A DNA stretch of 64,000 nt from Sphingomonas sp. 35-24ZXX (GCF_000786215.1 NZ_JROG01000004.1:124001-188000), one strand, 5' to 3'. Shown: positions 9,143 through 18,854, counted from the stretch's first letter. Numbers and translations are program-made. Notes: generated by a model from the letters alone, not told the origin.

Positions 9143-10947
9143 CAGCGGGCTCCCCAGGGCAAAAGCAAGGTGGTGAGGGTGAACAGGATGCGCGGGTCGG
9201 GCGTGTCGGTGAGCAGGCCAGCGCGCTCGGTAGGCACCGCCACCATCACGTCGAGGCGGAACCGGTCGTTCAAACGCGCGCGCACGCCGCCGCCGATCGA
9301 CGAGAGCCGCTGCGGATCGCCGGGGCGGCCGTCATCCCAGGTCCAGGCCATGTCCATGAAGACGAAGGGCTGGAACGAGAAATCGGTCTCCTTGATCGGC
9401 GAGACCTGCGGTCCGCGCAGCTCCACCTGAAAGCCCGCGCCATCGTCGCCGACGATCGTGCCCGGATCATAGCCGCGGCCGATGGTGAAGTTGCCGCCCG
9501 AAATTTCCTCGAAGCTCAAAACGGGATTGAAGGCCAGCTGGCCGCGCCCGCGGACAAAGACCGAGGCATTGTCGCCCAGCGCCGCTTCGGCGGAAATCTC
9601 GCCGCGGATCAATGTCGAGGTGGGGTCGCCATCGCCGCGCGTGGTCGGCGTGCGGACGAGCGCGCAGACGAAGTTGCACGGATCGCTCGCGCCCAGGATC
9701 GAGAGGCCCTGGCGGAATTCGAGCTGGCCCGCGAGGCGCCAGCGCGGCTCTGCGCCATTGGCCATGTCGATCGCCTCGCCGGTCAGCTGGGCATAGGCAA
9801 TCCGCAGCCGGTCGCGCGACAGCGGGCCGATGAAATCGATGTCCTGATCGACATAATCCAGCCCGACCGCGCCATAGACGGAGGCCGCCTGGCTGCGCAC
9901 CAGCGGATAGCGCGCCTCGGCGCTGGCCAGCAATGTCGTCGCATCGATCTTGGCGCCGATGCCGGCGGGCAGGTTGATATTGGGTTCGGTCCACGCATAG
10001 GTGAACCGTCCGGCGAGCGTCAGGCCCTCGCTGCCGACGCGAAATTCATGGCCAGCCTGGAAGATCTGCTGTTCCTGGAAATCGAGCGTCGAATAGGCCG
10101 AGATATAGGTGCGGTCGCCCATGCCGGTCAGGCCATAGAATTGCGCGCGCAGCTGCCCGCCATAGGGACCTGCATCGCGCGCGGCCATGTTCTGGACGTT
10201 GAGGTCGACCTCATACGGGGTGCGGCGCACGGTGACATCGCCGATCAGCTCGCCCGGGCCGGTGCCGGCCGGCACCAGCGTCAGCCGGATGTCATAGCCG
10301 GGCAGATCGCGCGCCAGCAGCAGATAGCGTTCGGCCAGCCGCTGGTTGAACACGGTGCCGTCGGTCAGCCGCTCCAGATAATTCGCGACCAGCTTCTCGC
10401 CATTGCCGGCATCGCCGCGCACGCGGATCGAGGTGAGCTTGGCGTAGAGAACCTCGAACTGCACCACGCCATTGTCGATGCGCTGGGTGGGCACCTGGAC
10501 CGCGGCGATATAGCCATCGCGCCGCAGCCGCGTGGCGACGGCATCGCGGATGTCGCAGAGCACCGCGACCGGCTGATCGGTGCCGATATACTGTTCGTAC
10601 AGCGGCCGCAGCTCGATCGGGGCGACCGGCCCCAGATTGTTGAAACGGGCTTCGGTCAGCCGCAACCGCACATTGGCATAGGCCGGGTCGGCCAGCGGGC
10701 AGGGCGCGCGCTCGATATCGCCTTCGACGGTGAGTCGGCTGGGGCGTTCGGCCCGCGGCTGGACGGGCCGCTCGATTTCCTCGCGCGTGGGAGGCGACGG
10801 CACATTGACCTGCTGGGCCTGGCCAGCGGTCGCATAGAACATTGCGGCACCGGCGACGGTCCCCAGAATCAGTTGGCGTGTGCGGAAAGGTCGCGTCGGC
10901 AAAGTCACCCCCTGTAGCCTGTGCGGACACCGGGAAGGAACGGACAC
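9142..10947 (-). CDS. TpsB outer-membrane transporter, ShlB/FhaC/HecB family
   Basis: The outer-membrane pore that exports the TpsA partner. Residues 1-45 include a signal-peptide-like segment ending in ATAGQAQ. A proline-rich linker is followed by POTRA-type domains at about 75-250 (VLYAKLTSIRVRGDAG). The rest reads as a 16-strand barrel of alternating aromatic and polar residues. The conserved loop-6 motif of the Omp85/TpsB superfamily appears as IGRGYDPGTIVGDDG near residue 490. At 601 residues it has the usual family length. The start given is a GTG. A second GTG 15 codons downstream, closer to the signal peptide, is possible. The stop overlaps the TpsA start by ATGA. Confidence 0.9.
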   Translation of the reverse strand: MSVPSRCPHRLQGVTLPTRPFRTRQLILGTVAGAAMFYATAGQAQQVNVPSPPTREEIERPVQPRAERPSRLTVEGDIERAPCPLADPAYANVRLRLTEARFNNLGPVAPIELRPLYEQYIGTDQPVAVLCDIRDAVATRLRRDGYIAAVQVPTQRIDNGVVQFEVLYAKLTSIRVRGDAGNGEKLVANYLERLTDGTVFNQRLAERYLLLARDLPGYDIRLTLVPAGTGPGELIGDVTVRRTPYEVDLNVQNMAARDAGPYGGQLRAQFYGLTGMGDRTYISAYSTLDFQEQQIFQAGHEFRVGSEGLTLAGRFTYAWTEPNINLPAGIGAKIDATTLLASAEARYPLVRSQAASVYGAVGLDYVDQDIDFIGPLSRDRLRIAYAQLTGEAIDMANGAEPRWRLAGQLEFRQGLSILGASDPCNFVCALVRTPTTRGDGDPTSTLIRGEISAEAALGDNASVFVRGRGQLAFNPVLSFEEISGGNFTIGRGYDPGTIVGDDGAGFQVELRGPQVSPIKETDFSFQPFVFMDMAWTWDDGRPGDPQRLSSIGGGVRARLNDRFRLDVMVAVPTERAGLLTDTPDPRILFTLTTLLLPWGAR

Positions 10948-11285
10948 TAACCCATCACCCCGGACCGTATGCTGGAGCGCACAGCGGCTTTTTCCGCTTG
11001 TACATTCCCGGGCGACCTTGAGGGGTGTCTTAACTCACCCTCAAAGCGGGGGCAACCTGCAAATATCCATAGGTTTTGAAATTCTCCAAGCTTAACATAC
11101 ATTTGTAACAGCCGAGGGCGTTGCGCCGGGTGAACGGCGCTGACCATTGAATTTGTTAAGCATTTTCGTGAACGCGCTTTGACGTGAAAGGCAGCGTCGC
11201 CGCAGTCCGGATGGCCCCTGTAACAACGCGGGACACCGCTGCGCGCGCTTCCCTCTTCGCGCTGTTCGCGCTATGCGCGCGCCCC
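10948..11285. other. Divergent intergenic region between tpsB and hisC
   Basis: A 338-base gap that is clearly more A/T-rich than its surroundings around 11040-11175. It must hold the promoters of the leftward secretion operon and of rightward hisC. I see no convincing sigma-54 or sigma-28 element and no strong hairpin. A GTG-initiated in-frame extension of hisC (from 11184) crosses part of it but has no family support. Confidence 0.5.
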
Positions 11286-12386
11286 ATGACCAGCCAGCCC
11301 CAGCCCAAACCCTGGATCGAAGCGATCCATGCCTATGTCCCCGGAAAATCGACCAGCGACGACGGCCGGCCGCTGATCAAGCTGTCCGCCAACGAGAACC
11401 CGTTGGGCTGCAGCGCGGCAGCGCTCGACGCCCGGCTGCACGGTCTTGCGCTGGCCCCCTCGCTGTACCCCGATCCGGACAGCGCGGCGCTGCGCGAGGC
11501 CATCGGGCGGCGGCACGGGCTCGACCCGGCGCGCATCGTCTGCGGCACCGGCTCTGACGAACTGCTCAATCTGGCCGCGCAAGGCTATGCCGGGCAGGGC
11601 GATGAGGTGATCTACGTCCGCTACGGCTTTTCGGTCTATGACATCGCGGCCCGCCGCTGCGGCGCGACGCCGGTAGTTGCGCCAGACAACTTCTATGCGA
11701 CCGATGTCGATGCGCTGCTGGCCTGCGTCACCGATGCCACGCGGGTCGTCTATCTTGCCAACCCCAATAACCCCACCGGCACGCTGACGCCGCGCACGGA
11801 GATCGCGCGGCTGCACGCCGGGCTGCGGCCCGATGTGCTGCTGGTGCTCGACCAGGCCTATGCCGAATATCTGAGCGAGGACGAGGATGATCACGGCCTC
11901 GCGCTGGCCAGCGCGCACGACAATGTCCTGGTCACGCGGACCTTCTCGAAGATCTATGGCCTGGCTGGCGAGCGGATCGGCTGGGGCTATGGCGCGCAGG
12001 GGATCATCGATACCTTGAACCGCATCCGCGGCCCGTTCAACGTGACGCTGACCGGCCAGGCCGCAGCGCTCGCCGCCGTTGCGGACGAGGATTTCGTTAT
12101 CCGTTCGCGCGATCACAACACGGTCTGGCGGCAGTGGCTGGCGGGCGAGCTGGAGCAGCTCGGCAATCACGGCGTGCGGCTGGTGCCCAGCCACGCCAAT
12201 TTCCTGCTGGTGCTGTTCGAGGGCGATGTCAGTGCCGAGACCGCCTATGGCGCCTTGATGCAGGCGGGCTATATCGTGCGCTGGCCCAAGGGCCAGGGGC
12301 TGGGCCATGCGCTGCGCATCACCATCGGCGAGGAATCGCACATGCGCGCAATCGCTGCCGTGCTGCGCGATCTGGTGACCGCATGA
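11286..12386 (+). CDS. hisC: Histidinol-phosphate / aromatic aminotransferase
   Basis: A PLP-dependent class I/II aminotransferase that converts histidinol-phosphate to imidazole-acetol phosphate and often also transaminates prephenate or aromatic keto acids. The product is 366 residues from ATG 11286 ([20 protein letters not shown]). The frame is open 34 codons further upstream, but that part lacks family similarity. Visible motifs are LSANENPLG near the N-terminus, [16 protein letters not shown], and the PLP lysine in [18 protein letters not shown] at about residue 222. It overlaps tyrC by ATGA. The pairing suggests that this copy works in tyrosine/phenylalanine synthesis as well as, or instead of, histidine synthesis. 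Confidence 0.9.
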   Translation: MTSQPQPKPWIEAIHAYVPGKSTSDDGRPLIKLSANENPLGCSAAALDARLHGLALAPSLYPDPDSAALREAIGRRHGLDPARIVCGTGSDELLNLAAQGYAGQGDEVIYVRYGFSVYDIAARRCGATPVVAPDNFYATDVDALLACVTDATRVVYLANPNNPTGTLTPRTEIARLHAGLRPDVLLVLDQAYAEYLSEDEDDHGLALASAHDNVLVTRTFSKIYGLAGERIGWGYGAQGIIDTLNRIRGPFNVTLTGQAAALAAVADEDFVIRSRDHNTVWRQWLAGELEQLGNHGVRLVPSHANFLLVLFEGDVSAETAYGALMQAGYIVRWPKGQGLGHALRITIGEESHMRAIAAVLRDLVTA

Positions 12387-13294
12387 CCGCGCCTTTCGAT
12401 ACCATCGCGATTGTCGGCCTGGGGCTGATCGGATCGTCGATCGCGCGCGCGGTGCGCCAGAGCCTGCCCGATACGCGCATCCTGGGCTATGACCGCAACG
12501 CAGGCGTCTGCGCGCGGGCCGAGGCGATCGGGCTGTGCGATGCGTATCTGCCAGCCTTTGGCGCTGAGCTTGCCGAGGCGCAGATGGTCATATTGTGCGT
12601 GCCGGTGGGCGCGATGTCCGCCGCCGCCGCTGCCATGGCACCGCATCTGTCGGCACAGGCGATCATCAGCGATGTCGGATCGTGCAAGGCGAGCGTGCTC
12701 ACCGCGCTGCGCAGCGCGCTTCCCGATGCCATCATCGTCCCCGCGCACCCGGTCGCCGGGACCGAGAACAGCGGCCCCGAGGCCGGGTTCGCATCGCTGT
12801 TCAAGGGCCGCTGGTGCATCCTGACGCCCGATGCCGACGCCGATGCCGAGGCTTGCGGCAAGGTCGCCGCCTTCTGGCAGGCGCTGGGCGCGAATGTCGA
12901 GACGATGGACGCCGCGCACCATGATCTGGTGCTCGCGGTCACCAGCCACCTGCCGCACCTCATTGCCTATACCATCGTCGGCACCGCCAGCGATCTGGAG
13001 GGCGTGACGCAGAGCGAGGTGATCAAATATTCCGCTGGCGGTTTCCGCGACTTCACTCGCATTGCCGCCAGCGATCCGGTGATGTGGCGCGATGTGTTCC
13101 TGTCGAACAAGGACGCGGTGCTCGAGATGCTCCAGCGGTTCTCAGAGGACCTGTCTGCGCTGCAACGCGCGATTCGCTGGGACAAGGGCGACGAGCTCGA
13201 AGAACTGTTCACCCGCACCCGCACCATCCGCCGCTCGATCATCGAACAGGGCCAGGATGATGCAAAGCCTGACTTCGGGCGCGAGCATAAATAG
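12383..13294 (+). CDS. tyrC: Prephenate/arogenate dehydrogenase
   Basis: NAD(P)-dependent oxidative decarboxylation of prephenate or arogenate in tyrosine synthesis. The product is 303 residues and opens with the Rossmann fingerprint [17 protein letters not shown] at residues 7-23. Other family stretches are [27 protein letters not shown] (substrate loop) and [14 protein letters not shown] 12383 sits inside the hisC stop, which is typical of translational coupling. A longer frame back to 12134 is only the shifted hisC text. Whether the substrate is prephenate or arogenate cannot be told from the sequence. Confidence 0.9.
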   Translation: MTAPFDTIAIVGLGLIGSSIARAVRQSLPDTRILGYDRNAGVCARAEAIGLCDAYLPAFGAELAEAQMVILCVPVGAMSAAAAAMAPHLSAQAIISDVGSCKASVLTALRSALPDAIIVPAHPVAGTENSGPEAGFASLFKGRWCILTPDADADAEACGKVAAFWQALGANVETMDAAHHDLVLAVTSHLPHLIAYTIVGTASDLEGVTQSEVIKYSAGGFRDFTRIAASDPVMWRDVFLSNKDAVLEMLQRFSEDLSALQRAIRWDKGDELEELFTRTRTIRRSIIEQGQDDAKPDFGREHK

Positions 13295-13383
13295 GGGTTG
13301 CTGATCGCGCGTTCCCTTCCCTGCGAGGGAGGGGACCAAGTAGTCGCAAAAGGCGCAGGTTGCGCGCTCAGCCTCTCAATTCC

Positions 13384-13461
13384 GCTCAGCCTGAGCTTGT
13401 CGAAGGCCCCGCTATGCGGCCGGCGTGGGCGCGGGTCCTTCGACGGGCTCAGGATGAACGG
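13384..13461. repeat. Interspersed palindromic (REP-like) element, type CTGAGCTTGTCGAAGG
   Basis: The left arm GCTCAGCCTGAGCTTGTCGA AGG (13384-13406) faces the right arm CCTTCGACGGGCTCAGGATG AACGG (13437-13461) across a ~30-base loop. The arms pair over about 17 bases. Elements of this type are scattered between genes in many sphingomonad genomes. It lies between the convergent ends of tyrC and the M24 peptidase gene. Confidence 0.8.
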
Positions 13462-13472
13462 AGGTGGTCAGG

Positions 13473-14912
13473 TTACTCTTCCCCCACATCCGCGACGGGT
13501 TCGGTGGGCAGCGCTTCGGGTACGGGCATAGGCGCCTCGGCCATCGAATCGGATGCCCCCCTGATCAGATGGAACCGGTCCTGCCGCCCATCGAGATAGC
13601 TGACCTGTTCGCCGTCGAACACCATGTCCTCCTCGGTGCGGAACGAGACCGCCTGGTCGCCCCATTCGGGGACGTTGTTGGTGACCGCGAGCTCGATCGA
13701 CCATGCGGTGCTCGCGCGGACCAGATAGTTGCCCGCGGGGGTGCCGTCCTGATTGTCCCAGAAGCCGATCGCGGGGCCTGCGCCATGGCCGTGAAAGCCG
13801 ATCGGATGCGAATAGATGCTGGGCTGATAGCCTGAGCTGATCGCCTTGGCCCGGGTCGCGGCGAGCAGATCGTTGCCGGTCAGGCCGACGCGGAACTCGG
13901 AGGTGAGAATGTCCTGCACCGCATTGGCCGCAGCGAGCCCCGCCTTCAGGCCCTGGGGCGCGTCGCTCTCGCCGGGCTTGAGGACATAGGCCAGATGCTG
14001 GGTATCGGTGTTGAGCCCCAGATAGGTGATGCCGAAATCGGTCCACAGCATGTCGCCGGGCTGGATGATGGCATCGCCGGTGAGCTCTCCGGTCTGCCCT
14101 GCGCGGAAGATGTTGATCGAGGGGTGGAACCAGGTCTTGAGGCCCAATGCACTTATCTTTTCGCGCATCCACCATTGCACGTCCTCGGCGGTGGTCTTGC
14201 CCGGCGTGATCACCGCGTCGGACAGGCCCTCGGCGATGATCGCGTGCGCCAGCCGGACGATCGAGGGATAGACCTCGAGTTCGGCCGGGATGCGGCTTTC
14301 CAGCCAGCCGATGGCGAGCGGCCCGGCGGGCACGATACGGCTGCGCAGCTCCTCGGGCAAAGCAGCCATGAAGTCCTCGTGCTGGCTGTGGGTCAGCCCG
14401 TCGGCAAGTGCGGTCTGGCCCGAGACGTTGAGCGCAATCTTCTTCGGGTTGCGCTCGGCGATCACCTCGGCGAGGCGCTTCCACTGGTCTGGCTGCTGCT
14501 CGGGCGTCCAGACGGGCGCGAACATGCCGGCGAGGCCATAGCGGCTGACCGTCAGCCGTTCGACGGGCTTGCCCTCGCCCGGATCGAAGAACACCAGGAT
14601 CGTGCGCCGCCGCGCGTGCATCGAGCGCGCGTCGAGCATGGTCGCGACCACCGGGTCTTCGACATATTCGCGCGCGATCAGCACCCACATATCGACGCCC
14701 TGTTCGCGCATCAGCGCCGGGACCACCGTCTCCAGCCGCTGCGCCAGCCATGCATCGCGCAAGCGTGCCTGTTCGCGCAACGGCAGCACCGCAGGGTAAT
14801 CGGGCGCTTCGGCTTCAGCCAGATTGCCGGTGGCCTGCGCCGATGCGGCGGGCGCCGCAAACGCAAGACAGGCAGCGATCGTGGCAGACAGGACGGTGGC
14901 GACGATGTTCAT
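13473..14912 (-). CDS. Exported M24-family metallopeptidase (Xaa-Pro aminopeptidase-like)
   Basis: A dinuclear-metal aminopeptidase or prolidase-fold protein predicted to act in the periplasm. The signal peptide is residues 1-26 (cleavage after ASA). The creatinase-like N-terminal domain spans about 30-220. The pita-bread catalytic domain follows, with the metal-ligand pattern in order: two Asp in WTDFGITYLGLNTDTQ (~292-303), His in HPIGFHGHGAG (~374), Glu in SIELAV (~405) and Glu in RTEEDMVF (~424). Total length is 479 residues. It converges on tyrC across the palindromic element. Its substrate is unknown. Confidence 0.85.
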   Translation of the reverse strand: MNIVATVLSATIAACLAFAAPAASAQATGNLAEAEAPDYPAVLPLREQARLRDAWLAQRLETVVPALMREQGVDMWVLIAREYVEDPVVATMLDARSMHARRRTILVFFDPGEGKPVERLTVSRYGLAGMFAPVWTPEQQPDQWKRLAEVIAERNPKKIALNVSGQTALADGLTHSQHEDFMAALPEELRSRIVPAGPLAIGWLESRIPAELEVYPSIVRLAHAIIAEGLSDAVITPGKTTAEDVQWWMREKISALGLKTWFHPSINIFRAGQTGELTGDAIIQPGDMLWTDFGITYLGLNTDTQHLAYVLKPGESDAPQGLKAGLAAANAVQDILTSEFRVGLTGNDLLAATRAKAISSGYQPSIYSHPIGFHGHGAGPAIGFWDNQDGTPAGNYLVRASTAWSIELAVTNNVPEWGDQAVSFRTEEDMVFDGEQVSYLDGRQDRFHLIRGASDSMAEAPMPVPEALPTEPVADVGEE

Positions 14913-14957
14913 GCAATTCCCCGGGCTATGGGCGCGGTGCGCGCCTTTGGGGCGACG

Positions 14958-15674
14958 CTAGCGCGAGAGCCGGGGCGGCGCTAGCCCGTCCGGTGCCGCA
15001 GTTCCTGCTGGCCAGTCGAGTTCGGGCCAGCCCTGCGCGCGCGCGACCAGCCGCATCGGCATGTGCGCGTTGGTGACAAAGGCCTCGTCGGCCAGCTCGA
15101 GCATGGGGACGTCCGACACATGGTCCGAATAGCAACGGATGTGGCAGGTTGCACGATCGAGATGGTGTTCCGCCATCCAGTCGGCGATCATCTCGGCCTT
15201 GTGCGGGCCATAGCAATTGTGCCCGGCAATCCTTGCTTGCACCATGCCGCGCGAGACGTGCAGGTCGGTGGCGATGACATCGTCGATCCCCAGCCGCCGC
15301 GCGATGGCCTCGACATAGAGCCGGTAGGAGGCGGTGGCGATGACGATGCGATAGCCTTCCGCCCGGTCGGCGGCGATCTTGGCCAGCGCCCCGGGGCGGA
15401 TGTTGCCGGCCATGACATGGTCGGCATGCGCCGCCATCGGCTCGGCCAGCCGCGCGACGCGCAAGCTGCCCAGCAGCAGGCGCTGGTTGATCTGCTTCAA
15501 TTCATCGCGGCTGACCAGGCGCAGGAGATAGGCGACCGATGCCAGCGCCGACAGTGGCAGCAACAGCAGCCGCCAGGGCTTGTTGCGCAGTGCCATCCAA
15601 AGCAGGAAGCGCGCATAGGTCGGATGGACGGTAATCGTCCGATCCATGTCATAAAAGGCCAGTTTCTCCCCCAC
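14958..15674 (-). CDS. HAD-IB family phosphatase (SerB-like)
   Basis: A haloacid-dehalogenase-type phosphohydrolase. The nucleophile motif DMDRT sits at residues 9-13 when translation starts at GTG 15674 (MGEKLAFYDMDRT). The cap is helical. Motif II lies in IVIATASYRLYVEAIA, and the acidic motif IV is YSDHVSDVPMLE. The result is 238 residues. The frame is open to 15785, but the extra 37 codons would lie before the family start and reach into the promoter region of the divergent mla operon. The substrate cannot be read off. Phosphoserine, or a lipid-linked phosphate given the mla neighbour, are options. Confidence 0.75.
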   Translation of the reverse strand: MGEKLAFYDMDRTITVHPTYARFLLWMALRNKPWRLLLLPLSALASVAYLLRLVSRDELKQINQRLLLGSLRVARLAEPMAAHADHVMAGNIRPGALAKIAADRAEGYRIVIATASYRLYVEAIARRLGIDDVIATDLHVSRGMVQARIAGHNCYGPHKAEMIADWMAEHHLDRATCHIRCYSDHVSDVPMLELADEAFVTNAHMPMRLVARAQGWPELDWPAGTAAPDGLAPPRLSR

Positions 15675-15829
15675 GACCGGGAGCAATAAACTCAAATCGG
15701 CCGGACACAAGCGTGGCCATGGCAGGACCGTGTAACTTGTTGCCCCGGCACCACCAATGGACGGCTGCGACGGATGGTGCGCCAATGTGCTTGTGATCCC
15801 ACCATTTATCGCACAAAGATGGCGGCGAT

Positions 15830-16942
15830 ATGGGTGCCCCGGCCGACTTTGCGATCGAAGAGCGCGGTGAGACCGGCGCGGTGCTGCGCTTTACCGGCAA
15901 TCTGGACATCACCACGATCGCGTCGCTCGACAAGCGTCTGCAGCAGATCGACCAGCCTGTCGGGCTGATCGACATGGCCGATGCCGGGCATATCGACACG
16001 GTCGGCGCATGGATCGTCTATCGGCTGGCGCGCGATCAGCGCTGCGAGATCGTCAACCTGAGCGAATCGGGCAGCCGGCTGGTCGAAGCGGTCGGCAAAT
16101 CGGATATGGGCGATCTTGCCGTGCCCGAGCGTCCCAATGTCGTGAACCGCGTGCTGGCCAGTGTCGGCGAGGCCACGATGATGGCGCTCGGCTCGATGGT
16201 GGGCATGCTGAGCTTCTTCGGCGCGCTGGTGCGCGCGATCTTTGCGCTGATGCTCCACCCCAGCCGGATCCGCTGGGCGGCCACCGTGCGCCATTTCGAG
16301 CTGGTGGGCGTGTCGGCGCTGGGCATCGTCGGGCTGATGAGCTTTCTCATCGGCATCGTCATTGCACAGCAGGGCGCGGTTCAGCTCCGCCAGTTCGGTG
16401 CCGAGGTGTTCACGGTCAATCTGGTCGGGCGGCTGACGATCCGCGAGCTGGGCGTGCTGATGACCGCGATCATGGTCGCAGGCCGTTCGGGCAGCGCCTT
16501 TGCCGCGCAGATCGGCACGATGAAGCTGACAGAGGAAGTCGATGCGATGCGCACCATCGGCGTGTCTCCCGTGGAGGCCCTGGTGCTGCCACGCGTGACG
16601 GCGGCGGTGCTGATGATGCCGCTGCTGGGTTTTTATTCGATGATGGTGGCGATGGCCGGCGGCGCGTTCCTGTGCTGGATCGTGCTGGAAATTCCGGTCG
16701 CGACCTTCATCGTGCGTATCCAGGAAGTGGTGCCGATCACCGACTTTTATGTCGGCATGATCAAGGCGCCGGTGTTCGGGCTGATCATCGCGCTGGCCGG
16801 CTGCTATCAGGGCATGCAGGTCCGCGGCAATGCCGAGGAAGTCGGCGCCCGGACCACCGCGGCGGTCGTGCAGGCGATCTTCATGGTCATCGTGCTCGAT
16901 GCCTTTTTCGCGGTATTCTTCACGGAGATCGGCTGGGGATGA
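15830..16942 (+). CDS. mlaE: MlaE-type ABC lipid transporter permease with N-terminal STAS domain
   Basis: The inner-membrane permease of a Mla-like retrograde phospholipid transport system that maintains outer-membrane asymmetry. Residues ~5-95 form a STAS domain (LRFTGNLDITTIASL, GHIDTVGAWIVYRL), taking the place of separate MlaB. Residues ~115-370 are the permease, with the conserved stretches GVSALGIVGLMSFLIGIVIAQ, ELGVLMTAIMVAGRSGSAFA and EVDAMRTIGVSPVEALVLPR. The stop overlaps the mlaF start by ATGA. Confidence 0.92.
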   Translation: MGAPADFAIEERGETGAVLRFTGNLDITTIASLDKRLQQIDQPVGLIDMADAGHIDTVGAWIVYRLARDQRCEIVNLSESGSRLVEAVGKSDMGDLAVPERPNVVNRVLASVGEATMMALGSMVGMLSFFGALVRAIFALMLHPSRIRWAATVRHFELVGVSALGIVGLMSFLIGIVIAQQGAVQLRQFGAEVFTVNLVGRLTIRELGVLMTAIMVAGRSGSAFAAQIGTMKLTEEVDAMRTIGVSPVEALVLPRVTAAVLMMPLLGFYSMMVAMAGGAFLCWIVLEIPVATFIVRIQEVVPITDFYVGMIKAPVFGLIIALAGCYQGMQVRGNAEEVGARTTAAVVQAIFMVIVLDAFFAVFFTEIGWG

Positions 16943-17787
16943 GTGCCGCGCGCGAAAAGGACTGCGATGTCGCCATCCGCATCACCGGGCTGACCAACAG
17001 CTTTGGCGACCAGATCGTGCACGAAGATCTGTCGCTTGATGTGCGCCATGGCGAGATTCTGGGCGTGGTCGGCGGATCGGGCACGGGCAAGTCGGTGCTG
17101 ATGCGCTCGATCATCGGGCTGCAGACCCCCGATGCGGGCAAGATCGAGGTGCTGGGCGAATCGATCCTGGAAGGCGAGGAAGAGGATGTCTCGATCCGCA
17201 GCCGCTGGGGCGTGCTGTTTCAGGGCGGAGCCTTGTTCTCGACGCTGACCGTGGCCGAAAACGTGATGGTGCCGCTCGCAGAATTCTATCCCGGGATCGA
17301 TACCCGCCTGCGCCGCGAGATCGCGCTGTACAAGATTGCGCTGTCCGGCCTGCCCGAGGACGCGGCCGACAAATACCCTTCCGAGCTTTCGGGCGGCATG
17401 AAGAAGCGCGCTGGCCTTGCCCGCGCGCTGGCGCTGGACCCGGACGTCCTGTTCCTCGACGAGCCCACCGCCGGGCTCGACCCGATCGGCGCATCACGCT
17501 TCGACGAGCTGACGCGCGAATTGCAGCGGACGCTGGGGCTGACCGTGTTCCTGATCACCCACGACCTCGATACCCTGCACGAGATCTGCGACCGGGTCGC
17601 GGTGCTGGCGGATCGCAAGGTGATCGCGGTCGGCACGATCCCCGAGCTGCTGGCGCTCGACCACCCGTGGATCCAGGAATATTTCAACGGCCCGCGCGGC
17701 CGTGCCGCAGCCGTCAGCCATGCCGACGAGGAACGGCGCAAGAACCGTCACCCGGTGCAGACCAAGAGCCGGGGATTCATGCGATGA
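16939..17787 (+). CDS. mlaF: MlaF-type ABC transporter ATPase
   Basis: The ATPase of the lipid transport complex, 282 residues from ATG 16939. The longer frame from 16009 is shadow. The Walker A motif is GGSGTGKS at 45-52, the signature LSGGMKKR at ~150-157, Walker B DVLFLDEPT at 169-177, and the switch His follows in FLITHDLDTL. The MKK variant of the signature is usual for MlaF. It lies in the operon between permease and MCE protein. Confidence 0.93.
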   Translation: MSAAREKDCDVAIRITGLTNSFGDQIVHEDLSLDVRHGEILGVVGGSGTGKSVLMRSIIGLQTPDAGKIEVLGESILEGEEEDVSIRSRWGVLFQGGALFSTLTVAENVMVPLAEFYPGIDTRLRREIALYKIALSGLPEDAADKYPSELSGGMKKRAGLARALALDPDVLFLDEPTAGLDPIGASRFDELTRELQRTLGLTVFLITHDLDTLHEICDRVAVLADRKVIAVGTIPELLALDHPWIQEYFNGPRGRAAAVSHADEERRKNRHPVQTKSRGFMR

Positions 17788-17866
17788 GGCCAGATCACAC
17801 TCTGGGGAACGACCGTGCCGCTTTGGCGGTAGACAGCATCAGAACATCAGGGGCATAACCAAAGCC

Positions 17867-18814
17867 ATGGAAACACGCGCCAATCATGTCTGGGTGGGGG
17901 CCGTCACCCTGGTGCTCCTGGCGGGCATCGCCGCTTTCGTCATCTGGCTGGCCGGCCTGGGCGAGACCGATCGCCACAAATACGACATCTTCTTCAAGAC
18001 ATCGGTCGATGGCATCGCCAAGGGCTCGGTCGTCGCCTTCTCGGGCGTGCCCTCGGGTCAGGTGACCGAAATCGCGCTCTGGGCGAAAGATCCGCAGTTC
18101 GTTCGGGTGCGGATCGAAGTCGATGCGCACGTGCCGATCGTCGAAGGCACCACCGCCACCATCCAGGGCGTGGGCTTTACCGGCGTGTCGCAGATTCAGC
18201 TCGATGGGGCCAAGCAGGGTGCACCGGCGATCACCGAACCGGGTCCCGAAGGCGTGCCTGTCATCCCTACCAAGCCGGGCGCGCTGGGCGAACTGCTCAA
18301 CAACGCGCCGCTGCTGCTCGAGCGGCTGGCGACGCTGACAGAACGCTTCACCCAGGTGCTGTCCGACGAGAACCAGAAGTCGATTTCGGTGCTGCTCAAG
18401 AATTCGGGACGTCTGACGGGTGAACTGTCCGATACCGCGCCGCAGCTGCGCGCCGCGCTCGCTGAACTGCGCGTGACGCTGACCAAGGCGGGCGTGGCAG
18501 CAGAGCAGCTGGGCATGACGGCGCAATCGACCAAGGATGTGCTCGATTCCGAAGGGCGTCCGCTGGCAAAGCAGCTGGCGCGCACGCTGTCGGAAACCGA
18601 CAAGGCGCTCGCCAAGCTGACCGAGACGATGGAGGAGGCCAAGCCCGGCCTGCGCCAGTTCTCGACCACCACCCTGCCCGAAACCGAGGCGCTGGTGCGC
18701 GACCTGCGCGTGACCGCCAAGGCGCTGTCGGCGATCACCGAAAAGATCGATCAGGAAGGCGCAGGCGGTCTGCTCAGCGCTCCGCCGCTGCCTGATTACA
18801 AGCCCAAGAAGTGA
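17867..18814 (+). CDS. mlaD: MlaD-type MCE-domain lipid-binding protein
   Basis: A periplasmic substrate-binding component anchored by one N-terminal membrane helix. The 315-residue product starts METRANHVWVGAVTLVLLAG, with the transmembrane helix at ~8-30. The MCE domain spans ~38-115 (KTSVDGIAKGSVVAFSGVPS, IQGVGFTGVSQIQL). A long amphipathic helical C-terminus (~150-295) is rich in Leu/Thr/Glu, as expected for MCE proteins that form a channel. The frame is open upstream to 17702, but that part overlaps the 3' end of mlaF and has no MCE features. Confidence 0.92.
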   Translation: METRANHVWVGAVTLVLLAGIAAFVIWLAGLGETDRHKYDIFFKTSVDGIAKGSVVAFSGVPSGQVTEIALWAKDPQFVRVRIEVDAHVPIVEGTTATIQGVGFTGVSQIQLDGAKQGAPAITEPGPEGVPVIPTKPGALGELLNNAPLLLERLATLTERFTQVLSDENQKSISVLLKNSGRLTGELSDTAPQLRAALAELRVTLTKAGVAAEQLGMTAQSTKDVLDSEGRPLAKQLARTLSETDKALAKLTETMEEAKPGLRQFSTTTLPETEALVRDLRVTAKALSAITEKIDQEGAGGLLSAPPLPDYKPKK

Positions 18815-18854
18815 GCGGGCCATGTCCGTGCCGCCCAACAGGAAAGCCAGCCCG

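Noticed and set aside
704-9430. Long plus-strand open frames opposite the TpsA gene (704-4450, 4674-7976, 6638-9430; up to 1248 codons)
   Set aside because: They mirror the GC-rich repeat codons of the minus-strand exoprotein, have Arg/Ala/Asp- or Pro/Leu-rich nonsense composition, no domain and no ribosome sites. The minus frame has a signal peptide and family domain.
11184-11285. GTG-initiated 34-codon extension of hisC
   Set aside because: No similarity to the family N-terminus and no ribosome site. ATG 11286 gives the usual protein start.
13298-13531. Small plus-strand frames across the palindromic element between tyrC and the M24 gene
   Set aside because: They translate the repeat and the antisense of the peptidase gene. 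No start signals or family features.
15675-15785. 37-codon N-terminal extension of the HAD phosphatase
   Set aside because: The nucleophile motif normally lies within the first ~15 residues. The extension runs into the divergent mla promoter region.
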